This document shows, one piece after another, positions 25,490-34,082 of a stretch of DNA of 64,000 bases. The first letter of the stretch is position 1. The number at the start of each line of letters is the position of its first letter. Position numbers and translations under genes: made by a program. Below the pieces are notes generated by a model that made no database searches, was not told where the DNA came from, and was given only the letters and a program-made list of their open reading frames with translations. This DNA comes from Ideonella_A sakaiensis_A (GTDB lineage: Bacteria > Pseudomonadota > Gammaproteobacteria > Burkholderiales > Burkholderiaceae_C). The stretch is from assembly GCF_048320135.1 (NCBI RefSeq), contig NZ_CP182947.1:1984001-2048000 (forward strand), given 5' to 3'.

Positions 25490-25582
25490 GCAGGTGCGCC
25501 GCTGCGGGCGGCGCACAACCAGGCGGCTTCCGAGCTCAGCCCAAGTGGCATTCACTGGGAAGCGCTCGACGAAGACATCCCG
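25490..25582 (+). pseudogene. C-terminal remnant of a DUF2442-like protein
   Basis: In one + strand frame the DNA reads NQAASELSPSGIHWEALDED, which closely matches the end of DUF2442 proteins (S-P-S-G-I-H-W-x-x-L-D-E-D-I). The remainder of that domain is missing upstream and the frame changes downstream. DUF2442 proteins usually accompany DUF4160 in toxin-antitoxin-like pairs, so this may be debris of a lost module. Confidence 0.5.
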
Positions 25583-25850
25583 CTCTATGTCCCTTCCCTG
25601 TGCATGTCCCAGTTTCCGATCGCCGAAGACAGGAAGGATTGCAGGGGCGTGGACATGGCGTGATCCTGCATCGGCCACTCAAATAACGCCACGGTGCGAC
25701 ACCCGAGCAATAGCCGGACCCGTATGCGCCAGCCCGGATGCCGGCACCAGGCCAGCCGTAGGCCTTGGACGACATCAGAATGCGCCGGACGGCAGAGGCA
25801 TGAGGGACCTGATGCCTCAAGATCGGGCGCCGAACCGAACAAGGAAACCG
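25583..25850. other. intergenic region, no supported gene
   Basis: No start with a ribosome site and no family resemblance. The frame that runs through it into the small protein at 25851 begins inside the DUF2442 remnant and is a shadow. Possible promoter region for the gene at 25851. Confidence 0.4.
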
Positions 25851-26063
25851 ATGCGCAATCCCTGGACCACCAAGAACCCGTTCATGAGCATGTGGCTCAG
25901 TTCGGCGAACCGCGTCGCCGGCTCCGCACGCGGCCAGGCCGCAGCCGCGATGAAGCGCCAGACAAAAGCCGTGCAGGCCGATGCTGCGAAGCAGATGATC
26001 GACTTCTGGACCGGCCATGCGGCGCCCGCACCTGCGCGCAAGACGAGGAAGAAGGCCCGCTGA
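25851..26063 (+). CDS. small phasin-like/basic protein
   Basis: 70-aa basic protein. ATG at 25851 with AAGGA just upstream. It begins MRNPWTTKNPFMSMWLSSAN, followed by an Ala/Gln/Lys helix (AMKRQTKAVQADAAKQMIDFW) and ends APARKTRKKAR. The amphipathic Ala-rich helix with a Trp recalls short phasin-like or polyhydroxyalkanoate-associated proteins found in many betaproteobacteria; DNA binding through the basic tail is an alternative. Alone on its strand, convergent with the DUF2945 gene. Confidence 0.7.
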   Translation: MRNPWTTKNPFMSMWLSSANRVAGSARGQAAAAMKRQTKAVQADAAKQMIDFWTGHAAPAPARKTRKKAR

Positions 26064-26081
26064 CCAGCGGTGCAGGCGCCG

Positions 26082-26303
26082 TCACGTACTCCGACGCAAC
26101 TCCGAGTGCAGCTTCAGGACCTTGTCGCCGTCGTCCTGTTCGATCAGATAGGCCGGGTCCTGGTCGCTGCCGTTCCTCGTCACCTTGCTGCCCTTGAGGA
26201 CCTCGCTCACCTTTTCCCTGAAGACCCCGCGAACGTAGCCTTCTCCGGTTCCTCCGCCCCAGTCCCATTGCACCTTGGTATTCGTCGGGTATGCGTCAGC
26301 CAT
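26082..26303 (-). CDS. DUF2945 / TUDOR-like small protein
   Basis: 73-aa protein of the DUF2945 type, also called hypervirulence-associated TUDOR domain. Visible features: KVQWDWGGGTGEGYVRGVF at the start, FREKVSEVLKGSKVTRNGS and PAYLIEQDDGDKVLKLHSEL, a compact beta-barrel pattern seen throughout the family. The domain is found across bacteria, fungi and plants; molecular role is not established. The start at 26303 overlaps no other gene. Confidence 0.85.
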   Translation of the reverse strand: MADAYPTNTKVQWDWGGGTGEGYVRGVFREKVSEVLKGSKVTRNGSDQDPAYLIEQDDGDKVLKLHSELRRST

Positions 26304-26348
26304 GGCGTTGCTCCGTGATGTGCCGGTGAAGATTGGTTGCCGCCGCGA

Positions 26349-27086
26349 TCAGCGCGGGCCCGGCTGCCCGCGCAGGATCTGCTCGAACCCGCCCTGCTCG
26401 CGCAGCTCGTCGTACCACAGCCGGTAGCCGGCCGCGCTCGGATGCAGGCCATCGGCCGCATTCAATTCGGGCTGCTGCGCAAACGGGTCGTTGTCACGCT
26501 CCTCGAACAGCCTGACGTAGCGGGCGTTCGGCGCGGCCTCGACCGCACTGCGAACCACCGCATGCAGCATGCGCGCGCGTTCGGTCATCCACCATGAAAA
26601 CGGCGGAAAGAAAAACGGCGCATTGCCGACGTTGCCGGGCGGCTGCACGATCAGTTGATCGGCCAGCGTGGCTGCCTGGCCGATGGACTTATCAACCGCG
26701 CGGCGCAAGGCTTCCTCGTCGGTCAGCCTGATCACGTCGTTGCCGCCGGCGAGCACCAGCACGAGGTCGTAGCGCTGGCCTTCCGCTTGCTGCAACTGGC
26801 TGACGACATCTGCAAAACGTGCACCATCGCGCGAGCGGTTGTCGATCAGCAGCGCCGGATGGTCGTTCGCGATCAGCCCGGCGATGCTGGCCTGCGGCGA
26901 CCCTGCACCGGTGCCGACACCCGTGCTGTCGCCGACGATCAGCAGCCGGTTCGCCGGCTCGGCCGGTGTCTGCTGCAGCGGCTCGCTGGCCCGCGCCAGA
27001 TCGACCGACTTCTTCAACCGCCAGCCAGCCTGGCCGATCGGAATCGAAAGGGCAACAACCACGAGGACGGTGATCAGGGTGGACAT
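26349..27086 (-). CDS. SGNH/GDSL-family hydrolase
   Basis: 245-aa exported esterase-like protein. A single N-terminal hydrophobic helix (LITVLVVVALSIPIGQAGW) acts as signal anchor. Catalytic blocks: GDSTGVG with the nucleophilic Ser (block I), LAGGNDVIR (block III) and DGLHPSAAGY with the Asp-x-x-His pair (block V). The frame is open to 27392, but the ATG at 27086 places the helix at the N-terminus and is preferred. Probably acts on lipids or acyl groups in the periplasm. A 318-nt gap separates it from the divergent gene at 27405. Confidence 0.9.
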   Translation of the reverse strand: MSTLITVLVVVALSIPIGQAGWRLKKSVDLARASEPLQQTPAEPANRLLIVGDSTGVGTGAGSPQASIAGLIANDHPALLIDNRSRDGARFADVVSQLQQAEGQRYDLVLVLAGGNDVIRLTDEEALRRAVDKSIGQAATLADQLIVQPPGNVGNAPFFFPPFSWWMTERARMLHAVVRSAVEAAPNARYVRLFEERDNDPFAQQPELNAADGLHPSAAGYRLWYDELREQGGFEQILRGQPGPR

Positions 27087-27404
27087 CGGTGCGTAATCGG
27101 CATGGGCGGCCCTGTTCGACGGCCGGCAGGCGATTTGGTTCGCCTGCGGCGCGCAGTTGAAGGGGCGGCCACCGGTTGGCGCGCCGAGGTTGCCGCGTCG
27201 ATACCGCTGCGGTGGGCGCGCGCCATCGGCCGTGCCGATGCAGTCATCGGCAGCCCGATTCAGCCAGACAAGTGCAAGGGTCTCGACCCGCGTCAATCGA
27301 GGGTATCGGAGCGGCAATCCCTGCGACCAGGCGCCTAAGCTGTATTTGCCTCCGCAGTGGTCACCAGACAACTGTCCGGTCCGCCGGAGCAATGGAGAAT
27401 CGAT

Positions 27405-28034
27405 ATGTCCAGTATCAAGTCCATCGTATCAATCGCCTGCTGCAGTATCGCGCTGCTCTTTCTGACGTCCGTCGTGCGCGCGGCGCCGATGGATCCGTCT
27501 GGCGGCCAATGCAGCGGGCTCGATCCCGCGAGCGGTCTGTTTCCAACCTGCATCCAGGCCCACAGCGCACGCAACCGGATTGCCCACCTGTCCAGCACCA
27601 GGGCAAACGCAAAGGCGGTGACGCAGGCGCAGAATTCCCTTGCTGCCCTGCTCGCGCAATATGTGTCGCAGGGCGGCGGCGTGATTCCGGGATTCGAGCC
27701 GAACACGGCATGCCCGTGCTGGAGCGCTGCCGAACTGGCGACGATCGATGGCGTCAGTTCGGCGGGAGGAACCGGAACGAATCTGATATGTGTCGTCAGT
27801 CCATATGAAGCAGTCCTCGGCGAAACCGGCGCCACGCTGAATGACTTGGGGCAAACCTTCGCTGAGATCAACAACGACCAGCGGTATTGCAGGTTCAATG
27901 CGAGCGACAGCGGCGGCACTTCGTTGATCTCCACATTCTTCGACAACCTGCCAGATGCCGAGGTCGATGCATGCCGATCACAAGTCATCGCCAGGAGCGT
28001 CATATTGGGAACTGCCTGCGCGAGCGGCAGCTGA
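27405..28034 (+). CDS. exported protein of unknown function
   Basis: 209-aa protein. The ATG at 27405 with GGAG upstream starts a Sec signal peptide (SIVSIACCSIALLFLTSVVRA, cleaved near VRA-AP). The mature protein is rich in Cys (CSGLD, TCIQAH, CPCWSA, ICVV, YCRF, ACRS, TACAS), implying disulfides in the periplasm or outside. CPCWSAAELATIDG resembles a short motif found in small secreted proteins of aquatic betaproteobacteria, but I cannot name a family. It is flanked by gaps with no genes, so it is probably monocistronic. Confidence 0.75.
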   Translation: MSSIKSIVSIACCSIALLFLTSVVRAAPMDPSGGQCSGLDPASGLFPTCIQAHSARNRIAHLSSTRANAKAVTQAQNSLAALLAQYVSQGGGVIPGFEPNTACPCWSAAELATIDGVSSAGGTGTNLICVVSPYEAVLGETGATLNDLGQTFAEINNDQRYCRFNASDSGGTSLISTFFDNLPDAEVDACRSQVIARSVILGTACASGS

Positions 28035-28548
28035 CTTCCGCTGCCTCGTGCAGCAGAGATGGCCGGACTGGAATTCCCGGCAACTTCAGCGGCGATAACG
28101 GCGGGAGTGTGTCGATCGGCAGGTGCTGCTGACAGACTCGATCGGCAAACCGCGCGCGAAGGACAAAGCCCGGTTTCGGCTTTCCGCACACCGGTCACTG
28201 CAGACCGCGGAGAGCCGATTCGCGCGTGTTCAAGGGCGCCTGCGTTCGGACCGACTGACAAGATGCCCAGATGGCCCGTGCCGACCGGCTGTCGCTTCGC
28301 GTCGTGCCGGTCCGGTTCGACGCCGGGCCGCCGCACAACCGCGCTGCGGTTGACGATCGAGCACGGGGTTAGGATCCAACCCGGTGACGACATGACGTCG
28401 ATATCGTCACGCCTCGTGGAACTTGTGCACCAGTCGAAAAGCTCAGGAATCGGATCGCTGCGCAAGCTGCATCATGCGCAGCGACCGGCTGCCTGCCAGC
28501 GCAGCCAGCTATGGCAACATCGTCGCCGCTCGAACTCCAGGAACGACG
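28035..28548. other. 514-nt gap without a supported gene
   Basis: Several overlapping open frames cross this stretch on both strands, none with a family signature or ribosome site. The lower part (28420-28540) is close enough to the hydratase start to hold its promoter. I see nothing else. Confidence 0.45.
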
Positions 28549-29358
28549 ATGACGATCGACCGCAACGCCGCAAACGAAGCCGCCCGCATGCTCTGGACCT
28601 GCCGTGAGCGGGGCACGGTGATCGATGCCTTGCCCGACGCGCTGCGCCCGCAGGACAACGCCAGCGGCTATGCGATCCAGGCAGCGCTGCCCGACGTCGC
28701 CGGCCGGCCGGTGGTCGGCTGGAAGATCGCCGCAACCAGCGCCGCCGGGCAGGCGCACATCCAGGTCGACAGCCCGCTGCCGGGGCGCATCCTCGACAGC
28801 TTTGTCCACCCGATCGGCTCGACGCTGTCGCTGGCCGGCAACCGGATGCGGGTTGCCGAGCCCGAATTTGCATTCCGCATGCGGGCCGATCTGCCGCCGC
28901 GTGCGTCGCCGTACAGCGCGGACGAGGTGCTGGCCGCGGTGGGCTCGCTGCACCCGGCCTTCGAGGCGCCCGATTCGCGTTTTGCCGCGTTTGCCAGCGC
29001 CGGCAAGGCACAGCTGCTTGCCGACGATGCCTGCTGCGGCCAGTTCGCCTTCGGCCCGGCGGCGCCGGAATCGTGGCGCGAGCTCGATCTGGCGGCGCAT
29101 CCGGTGGCGGCCACCGTCAGCGGCGCCGATGGCGCGGTGCGCTACACACGCGACGGCGAAGGCCGCGCGCTGCTCGGCGCACCGCTGGTTGCGCTGACCT
29201 GGCTGGCCAACGAGTTGTCGTCGCTCGGCATCGGCCTGCGCGCCGGCGACTGGGCCTCGTGCGGCACCTGCATGGTGCCGCTGGAAGTCAAGCCAGGCGA
29301 CCGCGTCGTCGCCGACTACGGGGTGCTCGGCAAGATCGAGATCGGGCTGGCGGAGTAG
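28549..29358 (+). CDS. 2-keto-4-pentenoate hydratase / fumarylacetoacetate-hydrolase-fold enzyme
   Basis: 269-aa enzyme of the MhpD/FAH fold. It has GWKIAATSAAGQ, the metal-binding VAEPEFAFRM (E-x-E pair) and a later HPAFEAPDSRF, then NELSSLGIGLRAGDWASCGTCM, the typical C-terminal segment of hydratases (L-x-A-G-D-x-V-x-x-G). It would hydrate a 2-oxo-enoic acid from aromatic or amide catabolism, or act as a decarboxylase relative. The ATG at 28549 has AGGA 7 nt upstream; the frame from 28423 is not supported. No other meta-cleavage gene is nearby. Confidence 0.85.
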   Translation: MTIDRNAANEAARMLWTCRERGTVIDALPDALRPQDNASGYAIQAALPDVAGRPVVGWKIAATSAAGQAHIQVDSPLPGRILDSFVHPIGSTLSLAGNRMRVAEPEFAFRMRADLPPRASPYSADEVLAAVGSLHPAFEAPDSRFAAFASAGKAQLLADDACCGQFAFGPAAPESWRELDLAAHPVAATVSGADGAVRYTRDGEGRALLGAPLVALTWLANELSSLGIGLRAGDWASCGTCMVPLEVKPGDRVVADYGVLGKIEIGLAE

Positions 29359-29378
29359 CGCGGCGCGCCCGTCGCGGA

Positions 29379-29519
29379 ACCCTCGGCCTCGGAGACATCT
29401 ATCCGACCGACCACTTGCGACTGCTCGCCGGCATCGAGGCACTGCACGGCTTTCTGCTGATCACCTGCTCCGGTGCGTTCATCTACCGGCTGATGGTGCG
29501 GGTGACGCCGGGGTCGTGA
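29379..29519 (+). pseudogene. C-terminal remnant of a K+ channel-type protein
   Basis: In one + frame, TLGLGDIYPTDHLRLLAGIE reproduces the selectivity filter (T-x-G-x-G-D) and pore exit of small potassium channels, followed by a hydrophobic helix GFLLITCSGAFIYRLM and the stop. The first half of the channel, before the filter, is missing. It lies just after the hydratase stop. A clean loss of the 5' half is the simplest explanation. Confidence 0.65.
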
Positions 29520-29697
29520 GGGCAGTTCATCGGCGGAGGCCAGCGCCAACCCTTTCCAGGGGCGAGCACAGGATCCCGCTCGATGACGGAGCAGGTAGGC
29601 CAATCGTTCATGATGGTGGACCGCAGCCGCCGGGGGCCACGCCCAGGTGGTCGCATTCCCCTGTCCGCCATCCCCCGCCCCACCGCGTTCAACACTG

Positions 29698-31368
29698 ATG
29701 CATACCAACCCCACGCCGACCGACGACTCGCGCGGTGCCGTCACCGACAGCGAACTGATCATCCAGGCGCTGGCCGCAGGGCGCAACAAGCGGGTGCGCA
29801 AGCTGATGACACGGCTGCACCCGGCGAAGATCGCCGCGCTGATCGAGCGGCTCGACGACGAGCGGCGCGATGCCTTGTGGCAGCAGGTCGCTCCGGAGCG
29901 AGAGACGGCGATCCTGCACCACCTGCGGCCCGGACTGCGCGAGCGGCTCCGCCGGCAGGCCGCCGAAGATGCGGCGAACGAACCGCGCGAACCGCAGCAC
30001 GACGAGCCGAAGGGGCATCGCGGCAAGGCGAAGCAGAACGCGAACCACCTGCAGGATGTGCGCGATGCGCTGGCCGACGGCAAGCTCAAACGCGTCGGCA
30101 AGCTGCTGCAGCAGACGCACCCGGCAAAGGTCGCCGGCCTGCTCGAGGCGCTGCCGCCGGAGGAACGGACTGTTGTCTGGAGCATGGTCGAGACCGAACG
30201 CGCCGGCAAGGTGCTGACCTATCTGCACGAGGATGTCTGTGCGTCGCTGGCGCGCGACCTCGACCCGGATGAACTGGTCGCATCGGTGCAGACGCTGGAA
30301 CTCGACGATCTGGTCGACCTGATCCAGGACCTGCCGCACGAGCTCGGCGCGCAGCTGCGCGCGGCCGCCGGCGCCAGCCGCCGAAAACAGCTCGACGAGC
30401 TGCTGTCGTATCCGGAAGACTCGGCCGGCGGCCTGATGAATGCCGACGTGATCGAGGTGCGCGCCAAGCTGCGCATCGGCACCGTGATGCGTTATCTGCG
30501 TCTGCTCGAAACGCTGCCACCGCAGACCGACATGCTGATGGTGGTCGACCGCCAAGGCATCTACCAGGGCGTGTTGCGGCTGAGCGCATTGGTGACGACC
30601 GACTTCTCGGCCCGCGTGTCCGACGTGATGCACACCGATGTGCGGCCGATCCCGGTGCAGACACCGGACGTCGACGTCGCGCGGCAGTTCGAGGACCACG
30701 ACCTGCTGTCGGCGCCGGTGATCGACGACGAGGGCCGGCTGCTCGGGCGGATCACCGTCGACGACGTGGTCGACCTGATCCGCGAGGATTCGGAACGCGC
30801 GGTGATGAACATGGCCGGCCTGGACCAGGAGGCCGACATGTTCGCGCCGGTGTTGACCAGCTCGCGGCGGCGCGCGGTGTGGCTGGGCATCAACCTCGCG
30901 ACCGCCTTTCTCGCGGCCTGGGTGATCGGGCTGTTCCAGGCGACGCTGCAGCAGGTGGTCGCGCTGGCGGTGCTGATGCCGATCGTCGCCAGCATGGGCG
31001 GCATCGCCGGCAGCCAGACGCTGACGCTGGTGATCCGCGGCCTCGCGCTCGGCCAGATCCAGCCCGGCAACGTGCGGCTGCTGCTGACGCGCGAGCTCGG
31101 CATCTCGGCGCTGAACGGCGTGTTGTGGGCGATCGTGATCGCGCTGCTGGCGGTCGTCTGGTTCGACAGCTGGACGCTCGGCATCATCCTCGGCGCGGCG
31201 ATCCTGATCAACCTGCTGTCGGCCGCCTTCGCCGGCCTGTCGATCCCGCTGCTGCTGCACCGCGCCGGCATCGACCCGGCACTGGCCGGCAGCGTCGTGC
31301 TGACGACGGTCACCGACGTCGTCGGATTCTTTGCGTTTCTCGGGCTGGCGACGTTGTGGCTGGTGTGA
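29698..31368 (+). CDS. mgtE: MgtE-type Mg2+ transporter
   Basis: 556-aa Mg2+ channel/transporter. Start at ATG 29698 is inferred; the frame is open to 29647. The cytoplasmic N-domain appears twice: residues ~20-80 (LHPAKIAALIERL) and ~120-240 (THPAKVAGLLEAL), so the helical MgtE_N unit is partly duplicated. Next come two CBS domains (about 270-395) with DMLMVVDRQG and SAPVIDDEGRLLGRITVDDV, then five membrane helices (about 405-556) with MPIVASMGGIAGSQTLTLV, the conserved pore-lining stretch. CBS domains sense Mg2+ and close the pore. No M-box leader was recognised upstream. Confidence 0.92.
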   Translation: MHTNPTPTDDSRGAVTDSELIIQALAAGRNKRVRKLMTRLHPAKIAALIERLDDERRDALWQQVAPERETAILHHLRPGLRERLRRQAAEDAANEPREPQHDEPKGHRGKAKQNANHLQDVRDALADGKLKRVGKLLQQTHPAKVAGLLEALPPEERTVVWSMVETERAGKVLTYLHEDVCASLARDLDPDELVASVQTLELDDLVDLIQDLPHELGAQLRAAAGASRRKQLDELLSYPEDSAGGLMNADVIEVRAKLRIGTVMRYLRLLETLPPQTDMLMVVDRQGIYQGVLRLSALVTTDFSARVSDVMHTDVRPIPVQTPDVDVARQFEDHDLLSAPVIDDEGRLLGRITVDDVVDLIREDSERAVMNMAGLDQEADMFAPVLTSSRRRAVWLGINLATAFLAAWVIGLFQATLQQVVALAVLMPIVASMGGIAGSQTLTLVIRGLALGQIQPGNVRLLLTRELGISALNGVLWAIVIALLAVVWFDSWTLGIILGAAILINLLSAAFAGLSIPLLLHRAGIDPALAGSVVLTTVTDVVGFFAFLGLATLWLV

Positions 31369-31386
31369 GGCACCTGTTCGGCGCTG

Positions 31387-31851
31387 TCAAAGCCCGAGCT
31401 CGTCGAGCCCCGGATGGTCGTCCGGCCGCCGGCCGGCCGGCCAGTGAAACTGCCGGTCGGATACGGCAATCGGCAGATCGTTGATGCTGGCGTGGCGTCG
31501 CCGCATCAACCCCGCATCGTCGAACTCCCAGTTCTCGTTGCCGTAGCTGCGATACCACTGGCCCGAGTCGTCGCGCCATTCGTAGGCGAAGCGCACCGCG
31601 ATTCTCGGCCCGCCCCAGCTCCACAACGACTTGATCAGCCGGTAGTCGAGCTCACGCGCCCATTTGCGCTGCAGGAAGCTGCGCACCTGCTCGCGCCCGA
31701 GCGGAAATTCGGCGCGGTTGCGCCAGCGGGTGTCTTCGGTATAGACCGCGGCGACGCGGTCCGGGTCGCGGGTGTTCCAGGCGTCTTCCGCCAACCGGAC
31801 CTTCAGGCGCGCGCTGTCTTCGTCGAACGGCGGAAGTGGAGGTCGCGACAT
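31387..31851 (-). CDS. DUF1348 / SnoaL-like small protein
   Basis: 154-aa protein. It starts RPPLPPFDEDSARLKVRLAEDAWNTRD in the way of DUF1348 proteins (I give only its landmarks) and has DTRWRNRAEFPLGR, FAYEWRDDSGQW and YGNENWEFDDAG, all typical of that family with a cystatin-like SnoaL/NTF2 fold. No enzymatic role is known. It lies between mgtE (convergent) and cynS; a relation to the cyanate module is possible because it is transcribed in the same direction 21 nt downstream of cynS. Confidence 0.85.
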   Translation of the reverse strand: MSRPPLPPFDEDSARLKVRLAEDAWNTRDPDRVAAVYTEDTRWRNRAEFPLGREQVRSFLQRKWARELDYRLIKSLWSWGGPRIAVRFAYEWRDDSGQWYRSYGNENWEFDDAGLMRRRHASINDLPIAVSDRQFHWPAGRRPDDHPGLDELGL

Positions 31852-31871
31852 CGTGCGCCGAGAACCGCGGG

Positions 31872-32315
31872 TCAGTAGGTCTTGTAAGGCAGGAATTTGC
31901 CCGACATCTGGATGCTGACGCGATCGCCGGCCGGATTCGCCTCGCGCTTCAGGTCCATCCTGAAGTCGATCGCGCTCATGATGCCGTCACCGAACTCCTC
32001 GTGGATCAGTTCCTTGAAGGTGGTGCCGTAGACACTGACGAGTTCGTAGAAGCGGTAGATCAGCGGATCCGTCGGCACGCTGGTCGGCAAGCTGCCCTTG
32101 TACGGCGTGACCATCAGCCACTTCTTGTCTTCGTCGGTCAGGTCGAAAACGCTGGCGATCACGCCGGCCTGTTCAGCGTTCAGCGTCATCTGGCCGAGGC
32201 AGGCGGCGGTGACCCACTCCTTCGACAGGCCGACCTTCTCGGCAACTTCGGACCATTTGAGGCCCTTGCTCACCTTCGCGGTGACGATTTTTTCGGTGAC
32301 GTCGATGCGGCTCAT
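31872..32315 (-). CDS. cynS: cyanate hydratase (cyanase)
   Basis: 147-aa enzyme that converts cyanate and bicarbonate to ammonia and CO2. The N-terminal helical domain (residues 1-80) is followed by the catalytic domain with YRFYELVSVYGTT: R88, E91 and S114 match R96, E99 and S122 of E. coli cyanase (156 aa). FGDGIMSAIDF and GKFLPYKTY end the protein as expected. Its ATG overlaps the stop of the ABC ATPase gene by 4 nt, so it is the last or near-last gene of a cyanate-uptake operon read on the minus strand. Confidence 0.97.
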   Translation of the reverse strand: MSRIDVTEKIVTAKVSKGLKWSEVAEKVGLSKEWVTAACLGQMTLNAEQAGVIASVFDLTDEDKKWLMVTPYKGSLPTSVPTDPLIYRFYELVSVYGTTFKELIHEEFGDGIMSAIDFRMDLKREANPAGDRVSIQMSGKFLPYKTY

Positions 32316-33220
32316 GCAATTCTCCTCAGAGGGACGGGTTGGAAAGTGGGTTGGTCGTGGTCGGGCAGACCGGAGGGCGGCCGCGGCTCGGGATCGAGCC
32401 CTGGGCTGACCTCGAGCGGCTGCGCCGGCGCCCGGCCGTGCGACAGTTCGGCGCTGCGCGCGACGAGGAAGTCGACCAGGTGGTTGCGAATGCGGTAGTA
32501 CTGCGGATCGTGGTGCAGCGTTGCGCGCTGGCGGTCACGCGGCATCGTGTTGCGCACGATCTCGGCGACGCGCGCCTGCGGCCCGTTGCTCATCAGCAGA
32601 ATGCGGTCGGCGAGCAGGATCGACTCATCGACATCGTGCGTGATCATGAACACGGTCTGGTGCGTCTCGGCGCAGATGCGCAGCAGCTCGTCCTGGATCG
32701 TGCCGCGGGTCAATGCATCGAGCGCGCCGAACGGCTCGTCGAGCAGCAGCATGCGCGGCTGGATCGCGAACGCGCGTGCGATGCCGACGCGCTGCTTCAT
32801 GCCCCCGGACAGCGCAGACGGTTTCTTGTCGATTGCCGCCGACAGGCCAACCATGTCGACGTAGCGCTCGACGTGCTCGCGGACCTGCGCCTTGCTCCAG
32901 CCCGGCCACTTGCTGCGCACCGCGAAGGCGATGTTTTCGCGCACCGTCAGCCACGGCATCAGGGCATGACCCTGGAAGACGACACCACGCTCGAGGCTGG
33001 GCCCGGCGACCTCACGGCCGTCCATGAAGACATGGCCGCTGCTTGCCGACTCGAGCCCGGCCAGCACATTCAGGATCGTCGTCTTGCCGCAACCGCTGTG
33101 GCCGATGATGCAGACGAACTCACCCTGCTCGATGCCGAAGTTGACGCCGTCGAATACCGGCTCGGCGGCTCCGGGATAGGCCTTGGCCAGGCGCTCGACC
33201 TTCAGGAATTCATTCGGCAT
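32312..33220 (-). CDS. cynD: ABC transporter ATP-binding protein (nitrate/cyanate type)
   Basis: 302-aa ATPase. Walker A is GHSGCGKTT, the signature LSGGMKQRVGIARA, Walker B MLLLDEPFGALD and the H-loop ITHDVDE. The sequence belongs to the nitrate/sulfonate/taurine family (NrtD/CynD/SsuB). The 40 C-terminal residues after the nucleotide domain are Pro/Arg-rich. It overlaps cynS by 4 nt and the permease gene by 11 nt. The symbol is inferred from the cynS linkage: the substrate might also be nitrate, nitrite or another small anion. Confidence 0.9.
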   Translation of the reverse strand: MPNEFLKVERLAKAYPGAAEPVFDGVNFGIEQGEFVCIIGHSGCGKTTILNVLAGLESASSGHVFMDGREVAGPSLERGVVFQGHALMPWLTVRENIAFAVRSKWPGWSKAQVREHVERYVDMVGLSAAIDKKPSALSGGMKQRVGIARAFAIQPRMLLLDEPFGALDALTRGTIQDELLRICAETHQTVFMITHDVDESILLADRILLMSNGPQARVAEIVRNTMPRDRQRATLHHDPQYYRIRNHLVDFLVARSAELSHGRAPAQPLEVSPGLDPEPRPPSGLPDHDQPTFQPVPLRRIA

Positions 33221-34082
33221 AGGTCACCAGCTTCTGCAGACGGGAGAACATCAGATCGAGCAGCATCCCGACGAAGCCGATCATCAGGATCGCAAAGATC
33301 ACGTTCGGCAGGCTCAGGTTGTTCCACTCGTTCCAGACGAAATAGCCGATGCCGGTGCCGCCGACGAGCATCTCGGCTGCGACGATCACCAGCCATGCGA
33401 TGCTCATGCTGATGCGCATGCCGGTCAGGATGGTCGGCGCGGCGGCCGGCAGGATCACCTCGAAGGCCTTGCGCAGTGGCCGCACTTCCAGCGTGCGTGC
33501 CACATTGAGCCATTCGCGCCGCACGTTGGCGACGCCGAATGCGGTGTTGATCAGCATCGGCCAGACCGAGCAGATGAAGATCACGAAGATGCCGGAGATC
33601 GACGAATCCTTGATCGTGTAGAGCGCGATCGGCATCCATGCCAGCGGCGAGATCGGCTTCAGCAGCTGGATGAACGGATCGAGCGCCCGGTAGATCAACG
33701 GGCTCATGCCGATCACGAAGCCGAGCGGCACCGCCAGCAGCGCCGCGAGCGCGAAGCCGAGCGCCACCCGCATCAGCGAATGGCCGAGCTGGATGCCGAT
33801 GCCCCGGTCGTTCGGCCCGTTGTCGTAGAACGGTTCGGACAGGTGCCGGACCATCGCCTCGCCCATCTGGCCGAGCGTCGGGAAGCCGCCCGCCTTGGTC
33901 TCGCCCGGGTCCTTGCCGAGCAGCTTCTGGTACTCGATCTGATCGGGCGTCAGCTTGGCGGCAACACCGGCCTCGGGCAGCGTGGCCACGTGCCAGATCG
34001 CGAGCAAGCCGAGCAGCAGCAGCAGCGACAGCGCGGCCGACTGCAGGTTGCGCCGGCTCGGCAGCGTGAGCTTCGCCATCAC
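33210..34082 (-). CDS. cynB: ABC transporter permease (nitrate/cyanate type)
   Basis: 290-aa membrane protein with a first helix at residues ~17-35, a hydrophilic loop to ~95 and then five or so further helices. The EAA-type loop linking to the ATPase is EVRPLRKAFEVILPAAAPTILTGMR. It has the MARTLEVRP-like and GMRISMSIAWLVIVAAEM elements of NrtB/CmpB permeases. It overlaps the substrate-binding gene by 4 nt and the ATPase gene by 11 nt. Function inferred: cyanate or nitrate import. Confidence 0.88.
   Translation of the reverse strand: MMAKLTLPSRRNLQSAALSLLLLLGLLAIWHVATLPEAGVAAKLTPDQIEYQKLLGKDPGETKAGGFPTLGQMGEAMVRHLSEPFYDNGPNDRGIGIQLGHSLMRVALGFALAALLAVPLGFVIGMSPLIYRALDPFIQLLKPISPLAWMPIALYTIKDSSISGIFVIFICSVWPMLINTAFGVANVRREWLNVARTLEVRPLRKAFEVILPAAAPTILTGMRISMSIAWLVIVAAEMLVGGTGIGYFVWNEWNNLSLPNVIFAILMIGFVGMLLDLMFSRLQKLVTYAE

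Noticed and set aside
29689..31260. 523-codon minus-strand open frame
   Set aside because: Antisense of mgtE; Gln/His/Arg-rich shadow.
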